Below the pieces are notes generated by a model. The model saw nothing but the letters and a program-made list of their open reading frames with translations, ran no database searches and was not told the DNA's origin. 64,000 nucleotides of DNA from Tipula vernalis (Eukaryota; Arthropoda; Insecta; Diptera; Tipulidae), in NCBI GenBank assembly GCA_958295665.1, contig OY282559.1, forward strand, positions 271,634,047 through 271,698,046, in the 5' to 3' direction. Position 1 is the stretch's first letter. The number at the start of each line of letters is the position of its first letter. This document shows, piece after piece, positions 57,704-64,000 of the stretch. The position numbers and the translations under genes were made by a program.

Positions 57704-58800
57704 TCTGACACAGTAATTTATGCGAATGAAGTGTATATTCATGAAAAAAATTTCAGGAAAGATAGCTCCAACTTCGGATTTCTAAAAGCGCCAACGGATG
57801 AGTGGTTTGAAATAGCTACATTTTTGGTACAAATATTTGAAAAAATTTTTAATAAAAAAAGTCATGTGAATAATATATTGGAAGAAGTGACAAAATTTAA
57901 TTTCGAAAAACTAAATTCAAAATTTGTGTCATTTATGCCAGATCAAAACTACCTTTGCTATGAGCATTTTCATAAATTAGTTTATTTTCTTTTATTGGTT
58001 TTGCTTCGCAAAAATTGCAAATGGCTAGTTGTTTCTAAAGGGATACGTAAAAATACACCAGCAGCTTCAAGAAAATTAAACCTTTTGAGTAATTAAATAT
58101 TAATTTTGAATTAAATTTTTGTTTTATTATAATTATTTAAAATTAATTAAATTATAACATTAAAACTAAATAAATTAAATTATTAATTACATTACACTGA
58201 CTTGTTTATGTAAAGCCCAGGCGGTTCATTGTTTTCAAATATTTATCTCGAATATCACGAATGAAGAACAAATATTTAGCGTATTTTGTTGAGAAATTTA
58301 CAACAACAATTGCACTAGGCAGAGAAATTAGTTTGTTCTTAAAGGTAAATGTAATTCCTTTATTTTTCATTCTTTTTTAGGTTTAGGTTTTTCTGTAAAT
58401 TTTGTTTTGAAATATGTATATGTATGTGTGTTGAGTTTTAATATTTTCTGTTTACATATTTTTTAAACAATAAAAATATCGAAGTACATATATCTGTACC
58501 ACATTTGAATATGGTTGTAACATAATGTAAAGGGAGAGAGACTATGTTATTTTGATATAGGAAAGTAAAAACTACAGCTATCAAAACTAATTGCTTAATA
58601 AAAGGAGTATAGAGAATATGTTTATTTCTTTTCGTCATTCACGTTCATTGATCAGTAGGAAAGTTTATGACGAAAAGAGATAAAACATATATTCCTTTCG
58701 TTCAATCTTCCTCCAAACTGTTCGAAAAAATATAATACTTTAATTTATAGGTAACAGGTTAATACCAAAGTTGTTTATCTTCTAAAGTAATTTGTCTATG
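57604..58800 (+). repeat. P1 right arm: original 3' end
   Basis: It carries the transposase C-terminus in the coding orientation (57698-58096 readable) and the 3' flank. Compared with the left arm it lacks 40 bp at about 57677, between two GCG triplets, which removes the AGYCIREEIDC motif and shifts the frame. Confidence 0.9.
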
Positions 58801-58936
58801 ATGAAAGGTTGAATGCCGAATTTGAGGTTATGTTGGCTGCTGTATTTTCATCACCAATTAACTGTGTCAAATGATTGATAGCAGCACTCTGGTTTTGCAA
58901 AATCTTGTTTAATGCTTCCAAATACTTTGGATCCAT
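58801..58936 (-). pseudogene. Gypsy-2 gag, part 1 (true start)
   Basis: ATG at 58936 opens MDPKYLEALNKILQ...NHLTQLIGDE and runs to the P1 boundary in the same frame as part 2. This short segment is the real gag N-terminus, 3' of the LTR and primer-binding site. It shows that P1 split the gene about 45 codons in. Confidence 0.8.
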
Positions 58937-59106
58937 CGCTGATTCTTTTTTCGTTTCTTTTTGGTGTCACAATAGATTTTTTCTTTGCCGCCACGTTGAG
59001 CAAAAAAAAATGCGTTTTCCTTTTTTTTTTTTTTTATTTATTTATTTCGCACTTTGAAATGTTGTTCACGAAAAAAAAAAATTCTTTATCCTCGTCGCCA
59101 CATATA

Positions 59107-59295
59107 TGTTGTGTCTTTGATTAACAACATACAATATATTTTATTAATAAATCAAACTTTATTACATATTTCTGTACTTGCTACGTTAATACAATGTTGT
59201 TCTCTCTGGAATCCTCGAACAATAATCCATGATAATTAAACTAGAGAGAGACAGATAACTGACTGAGATGACAATAGTTGCAGGGTTTGCCAACA
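59107..59295 (-). repeat. Gypsy-2 5' LTR
   Basis: Identical to the 3' LTR. The primer-binding site follows on the minus strand after a 6-base gap. Confidence 0.95.
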
Positions 59296-59427
59296 CTTTA
59301 CATGTTTCTTTATTATTAATTTTATTTATACATGTGACGTTGTACATGTAGTCAACGAAACGTATGAAAAGGAAGTGCTTGTGGTGTCGCTACAGTCGCT
59401 TTTCCAATCCCTCATTGGTGTTACCGA
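59296..59427 (-). repeat. Probable outer piece of the gypsy-3 5' LTR
   Basis: The sequence between the gypsy-2 TSD and the P2 TSD. If gypsy-2 is removed it joins the LTR start at 49356-49408. P2 (TSD GTTACCGA) interrupts it again, and only 13 bases beyond P2 lie in the window, so the LTR end cannot be seen. Confidence 0.4.
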
Positions 59428-62400
59428 CATAGAAATATATTATATTATATAGAATGAGTATAACCAAACGTGAAGCGTGACAATTTTTGAGAAAAAAAGA
59501 GAAAGAAAGAGAAATGCCATAGGCGTAGATAAAATTCTAAAAAAGGTATTGGAATGAAGTTGCCGATTTAAACGTGTATCAAACTCGTATTTAAAGCCGA
59601 TGATTACAACTCGTTATTAATTTATTTTAATGATTGATTTTAAAATCTCCTGAAATTTTCGATAAAATGAAATATTTTCCAGGATTTAAATTTTTTTTAC
59701 ATTATAATGGCAAAATCATTTACATAAATATTTGCCGTTACTTACATACAATAGAAAAAAAATGCAATACAAATCTTTTTAGTTTTTATCTTTTATTTAC
59801 TTTGTCATGCTAATAAACTAGGTGTACTCATTTCCACACCTCCCAAGAGGAAGAGTACGTGGTGCGTTTTTTTTAAAGTGGTATCCCCAGTAGGCCTAAT
59901 CCACAAGCTACAGAGTTCAATTAAGTTACATTCCTTGAAAATGTAATAAGGAAACAAATCTGTTACGTTTAGTAAGCTTTTTAGACTTTTCGTTACAAAA
60001 ATAATTCAATCGAATATCATAATATTTTTCTATAATAGACTGAGATAATAAATGTAAATGTTCTTGAGAATGATTGTATTGATCCTGATCGTTATCAATA
60101 AATAAGTTTTCATCTAAAAGGTTCTGTAGAACATTGTAACATACCTTTTTATAGAACTTAATGTTAGATTGCAATTGTGTCATGTTCCTATAATCGGCAA
60201 TGGCCAGTTCTCGTTTTAATACTGCCTCAGTATATTTGCAAATTTTCTATACCGAGGGCGAAGGCGTGATAAGACCACCTTTATTTTTTAAATTTATAAG
60301 GGAAGCGCGGATATTTGTTTGTTGTAATAATTTACAACAATCCTCACAATTCAATTTTTTAAATAAATAACGAACTATAAATCCCCCAATGTATTCAATA
60401 ACATTAAATGAAAACTCACTTAAGATAATAGGATATCCAAGAAAAAGATCGTCGTCATATAAAGTGGGGTCTTTTTTATCGGAATATGCTGAAACTGGTT
60501 CCATATCCATTGATGAAGAACAATCGAGCATAGCAGACCGATTTATAGAACTATTAATAAGACTATCGGAATTACCATTTGAAACATTTAAGATTGAAAT
60601 CTCGGTTTGCGGAATGCAATTGCCTATAGACGCGTTGCTTAGTTGAACATGGGTTAAAATGCGCTTGTATGATGTCATGAACTGCTTTAGAGTTGGATTC
60701 GAATTTCTTCCTAATCTTGATCGAATTATAGAAAAGAATAGTTCAACATGGTCTTGGCTTAACTTATAAAAGGAAATGTATTTTAATCTCTTAGTGAGCA
60801 AATAATCATCATGGAGAACTTGTATATTATTAAGACATCCTATTATACCAACAAATCCTGTTTTAGACTTTGAATAAATTATTTTATTGCCATCGGATAA
60901 AATTTTTAATTCGGAAAGATATTCTATTGCAGTTTTAATATTATTTTGAACAAAGGTAAAATTACTAGTAGTAATTGGTTTTTTAAATCCGTAATCTTTA
61001 AATGTCTTACTATTTAAAATATCAAATGAATTATTTAAAGTTCTAATAAATTTTATAGTGGCACCTCACCCTTCAAATTTCTTCAATTTTAATATGCTAT
61101 CACAATATTCTAAGGCATTTGCAACGGAATTGCTTAAAGTTTGAACCGCTAAATTTACTTTCATTTTCTGGTTGATAAAATAAATATGGGCTTTACGTAA
61201 TTTATTTCCTAGGTGGAAACCTTCCTCTTCTTGAATTTTATGTAATTCCTCCAAGTATCTCCATGATATCATATTGCCTTCACTATCGATAAATGGGCCT
61301 TTACTGAACAATATATTCCTAAAAATCAATTTAAACATGTGACATGGGTCAAAGAAAACAAGAAATTTGTGAGGAACTTGTTGTAATTGAAAAGTCAGGT
61401 TCATATTCGGAATAGAAACATCACAACCTAGTTCACGAACTAAAGTAAAATTGGTAGACAAACCATCGAAGGTTACTCCAATTGTTATAATACCGATATC
61501 GTATAACAAGCGCAGGCAACATTCGATCATGTTTCGTTTTTGATGTGATGTTAGGCTGCGAATAGGGAAATAACCAATTGGCATTTTCCAACTACCATTA
61601 CAGCAAACAAACATAAATACAATTACTTGGGTTGCTAAGGTGTTATCATTTGGATCACTCCCTGGGAACTCGACGTATCCCCATATTTTTTTTTTACTAA
61701 AATCATATTCATATTTTGGATGAATGTACATCTCGTCCAATCACAAATTCCCTATGACAGATTCACTTTTTTCTTTTTTTGAGCGGACTAATGCTTCTAA
61801 CGTACGAAATGCTTCTAAAGTGAAACCGGGATTTCCATCAACTACCTTATACCAATTTGCTATGGTTCGTGAGTGTGGTAAACAATTATTAAAGTGTTTG
61901 CGAACATATTCATATGCCTTCGGAGAGTAGAAATTTAAATTTAAAGCAAATTTTTTAATTTCCTCGGGATATTGCCTCGTTAACTTTCTATTCGATATTT
62001 TATCTATATATCTATTTATGAAATAAAAGTTAGGGTTAGTGAAATCTAAAAATTTATCTTTCTGACAAGATGTTATCAAATTTTTGTCTTCTAGCTCATC
62101 TAATAAATGCCCCAAATTTTGAATTTTTTTTTTTTGCCTGTAAACTTTTTGACGCAAACTATGATTTTTTCTATTTAAATTGCTATATTTTCTTCTTAAA
62201 AACCTTAGCTTTTGAATTCTTAATTCTTGTCTTGGGCTTGTAGAAAGATCTGTCCCTGATGTTTCCTTTGCTCTATTTATAGTAATTTTATTCCATTTTT
62301 TATTGCTGTAAGAACTTCTAATAATCTTACTGACAAAAGAAGACCCACTACTACCGATACTACTACCACTACCAAAAGTTGTTGCCGTGACATTGGGAGT

Positions 62401-63979
62401 ATTTTGTGTCGGGCTTTTATCTAAATCTGATAAGTTGTATTGCAAAATTTGCGATGATTGAAGATTTTGAAATGCTACGGGTTGAGAAATATTGTTTGTG
62501 GACAATAACAGCTCAGGACGTTCGTCTATTTGTGGTAATGAACCTGCCTTGAAACTAGAACTATTAAAAACTGAGTAACCTAAATTTTGAGCAGATATGG
62601 TGAAATCGGATGAAATTGGTGACCCATAGGTGTGATCATTACTGATTGAAAAAATTGCATCAGACAGGTTGTTAATGACAATATTAGTAGAATTGTCATT
62701 CATATTATCCTCAACTTCTAGAGCAAATGGAACCTCGCAATAAGTGCCAATTTCTTGGAAATTGTTACCCGTGTAGGGATCTATTTTTTCTACATAAATA
62801 TCTGAGGCACCGTTAAGAAGAGGAACTTCCTTTATTTCTGACAGAATTTCACTGTCGTTTGAAATGTAATTAATATTTTCACCGTTAGGGTTAATATTCT
62901 CACAATTGCTTTCATTTGAAATACTTACTTGACCATCAAATTCAACATTTGTGATGTCCAAAAATATGGTGGGAACGGCTGAAACCTTCAAAATTCTTCG
63001 TTTATTTTCATTCTTCCGTGGTAAGAAACAGGTTTCAGCAAAATGTGTTGAACACACAACCCACCGTGGGTTTGGCATCTTCATCTCGTCGACACCTAAA
63101 ATGGTCAACCATTTTTGTAGCATACTTTTGCATTTTGGTAATCTAAAAAAAATTAAACAATCAATAAAAAATAAATTATTTATATTATGCATTAATTAAA
63201 TTTAATTTCAATGAAATGTCAAAATTATTTATTAAAAACCAGCGGAGCACAAAAATAATATAATTACTGTTTGACTTTACATCTAAAAGTCACGAATTAT
63301 TAAATTTTATTGATTTAATTGAAAATTAACTTAAAAAAAATTTAAATTTGAAACAACACTAAATAAATCGTATACGCGCGGCATATTATGTACCTACATT
63401 CGTAGTATTGAATCTACTGCACTGGTAAAAATAATTGTTTGTATTCACGAAACACCAAACAAAGCAACTGTAATTTTTACGTACAGATTTTATTAATTTA
63501 TAAATTAAATGTGTGTATTTTTTGTAATTAACTAATATGTTTGCACCACACGAGCTAGTTTTAACTCAAAATCTAAACATAAAACTTACTGATGAAACGA
63601 AATTCCCTTTTTTTTTTGCCAGGATAGTTTTGGCATTTTTTTGCTAAGCACTTCATTATTATATATAAAAATATTATTAAAAATTATATTGTTATTATTT
63701 ATAGATTTTTTAATTAAATCTAATTCAGAACACTTATTATTTATGCTTTTTTAATAGTTTTTTATTCACTGAAACAACTAGTTACAAACAATGCTTTGTC
63801 ACAATGGAAAAATTGACATAAGTTTGTTTGGTGTTTCGATGAAAAGAAAAACCCACCATATTGAATTTTTATATACACCTTTCGCTCTAACTCATAACGC
63901 TTGAAACAAAAGATTTTGTATGGGAAAACAACAACAATTTTCATTATACTCATTCTATATAATATAATATATTTCTATG
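59428..63979 (-). mobile_element. P2: full-length P-superfamily element
   Basis: A 4,552-bp element with 36-bp perfect terminal inverted repeats starting CATAGAAATATATTATATTA. The 8-bp target duplication GTTACCGA is exact (59420-59427 and 63980-63987). An 8-bp duplication and CAT...ATG ends are the P-element hallmark. It contains one transposase gene on the minus strand (63656-59926). The 323 bp between the right TIR and the start codon should hold the promoter. The left 460 bp is the 3' flank. P2 shares only the CATAGA tip with P1, so they are separate families. Confidence 0.92.
59926..63656 (-). pseudogene. P2 transposase with THAP domain
   Basis: Exon 1 starts at ATG 63656 (MKCLAKKCQNYPG), giving the first two Cys of a THAP C2CH zinc site. 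It ends at a GTAAGT donor (63589). Exon 2 begins after TTTTAG at 63142 with LPKCKSMLQKWL, VVCSTHF and AVPTIF, completing the THAP domain. A long Ser/Asn-rich linker and a Lys/Arg-rich coiled coil (62240-62100) follow, then the catalytic region: LDEMYIHPK (Asp near 61736), VTFDGLSTNF (Asp near 61466), FFDPCHMFKLIFRN, and QDHVELFFSIIRSRLGRNSN (Glu near 60743). The C-terminus has YIGGFIVRYLFKKLNCEDCC. It would be about 1,090 residues, longer than the 751 of Drosophila P. In-frame stops at 61741-61743 (TGA), 61066-61068 (TGA) and 60247-60249 (TAG), plus a probable indel in an A10 run of exon 1, make it inactive as it stands. Confidence 0.88.
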
Positions 63980-64000
63980 GTTACCGAATGCAAATATTAG

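Larger units (their letters stand above)
54321..58800 (+). mobile_element. P1: foldback P-superfamily element
   Basis: A 4.48-kb element with CATAGACAAATTACTTTAG ends. GATGAAAG at 54313-54320 recurs at 58800-58807, giving a target duplication of 7-8 bp (the first G may be shared with the element end). Its outer 1.2 kb on each side are inverted copies of each other: left arm 54321-55558, right arm 57604-58800. The left arm is an inverted copy of the 3' part of the transposase gene and 3' flank, so the normal 5' end and first THAP exon are missing. Between the arms lies a decayed plus-strand transposase. The element sits in gypsy-2 gag. Confidence 0.88.
49409..59295 (-). mobile_element. Gypsy-2: recent gypsy retrotransposon with nested insertions
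   Basis: LTRs of 189 bp (49409-49597 and 59107-59295) appear identical, and the 5-bp duplication CTTTA is exact (49404-49408 and 59296-59300). Without its two insertions the element is about 4.8 kb. Its primer-binding site, TGGCGACGAGGATAAAG, lies at 59084-59100 on the minus strand, and a purine tract (AGAGGGAGA) precedes the 3' LTR. Inserted within it are a 636-bp LTR-like sequence (50582-51217) in the integrase and the P1 element (54321-58800) in gag. Identical LTRs indicate a recent insertion, barring gene conversion. Confidence 0.95.

Noticed and set aside
60247..61743. Stop-codon recoding (for example selenocysteine) in P2
   Set aside because: One of the three stops is TAG, and P-type enzymes are not known to use recoding. 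Nonsense mutations are simpler.
1..64000. CRISPR array, bacterial operon or phage-like system
   Set aside because: Spliced genes, LTR elements and P/mariner transposons show a eukaryotic nuclear genome. No regular direct-repeat and spacer array exists.

Overview
This window is an AT-rich, intron-bearing, transposon-dense piece of an insect nuclear genome. I infer an insect, most likely a fly or midge, from the one clear host gene (a transmembrane channel-like gene, Tmc), a copia element whose primer-binding site matches the anticodon region of initiator tRNA-Met, many mariner/Tc1 relics, and two P-superfamily elements. The species cannot be named from sequence alone.

Layout. 1-10,420: LINE relics on both strands (1-300; 5,300-6,560), a foldback array of a 16-bp motif (364-700), a mariner (1,278-2,220), a satellite-like repeat field (2,990-4,170) split by a Tc1/mariner derivative (3,532-4,032), and quiet AT-rich DNA. 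10,421-28,058: two Tmc exons on the + strand. The short exon (10,421-10,573) and the long terminal exon (25,768-28,058) join in phase across a 15.2-kb intron. That intron holds a hAT MITE, Tc1 and mariner relics, a short retroelement with an exact 13-bp target duplication, several MITEs and a 4.8-kb Ty3/gypsy element (gypsy-1). 28,059-34,800: intergenic DNA with MITEs and one Tc1-like relic.

34,813-40,947 (- strand): an intronless orphan reading frame, possibly an endogenised RNA-virus nucleoprotein (low confidence). A very young copia element (36,134-40,637) splits it; the two LTRs differ by one base and the TSD is TAATA.

42,190-64,000 is a nest of transposons. A tRNA-derived SINE abuts a BEL/Pao LTR and a BEL integrase tail, which is joined directly to the truncated integrase of an old gypsy element (gypsy-3, - strand). 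A mariner (46,146-47,431) sits in the reverse transcriptase of gypsy-3. A second gypsy (gypsy-2, 49,409-59,295, identical LTRs, TSD CTTTA) lies in what appears to be the gypsy-3 5' LTR. Gypsy-2 itself carries a 636-bp TG...CA insert, probably a solo LTR, in its integrase and a 4.5-kb P-like element (P1) in its gag. A second, full-length P-like element (P2, 59,428-63,979, 36-bp TIRs, TSD GTTACCGA) follows.

The most unusual structure is P1. Its 5' end, including the first half of the THAP domain, has been replaced by a 1.24-kb inverted copy of its own 3' end, making a giant foldback. Its transposase is badly decayed, yet it sits inside a gypsy element with identical LTRs. This suggests recent mobilisation in trans by a P-type transposase made elsewhere. 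P2 is nearly complete (THAP domain, one intron, D-D-E positions) but carries three in-frame stops and a probable one-base indel.
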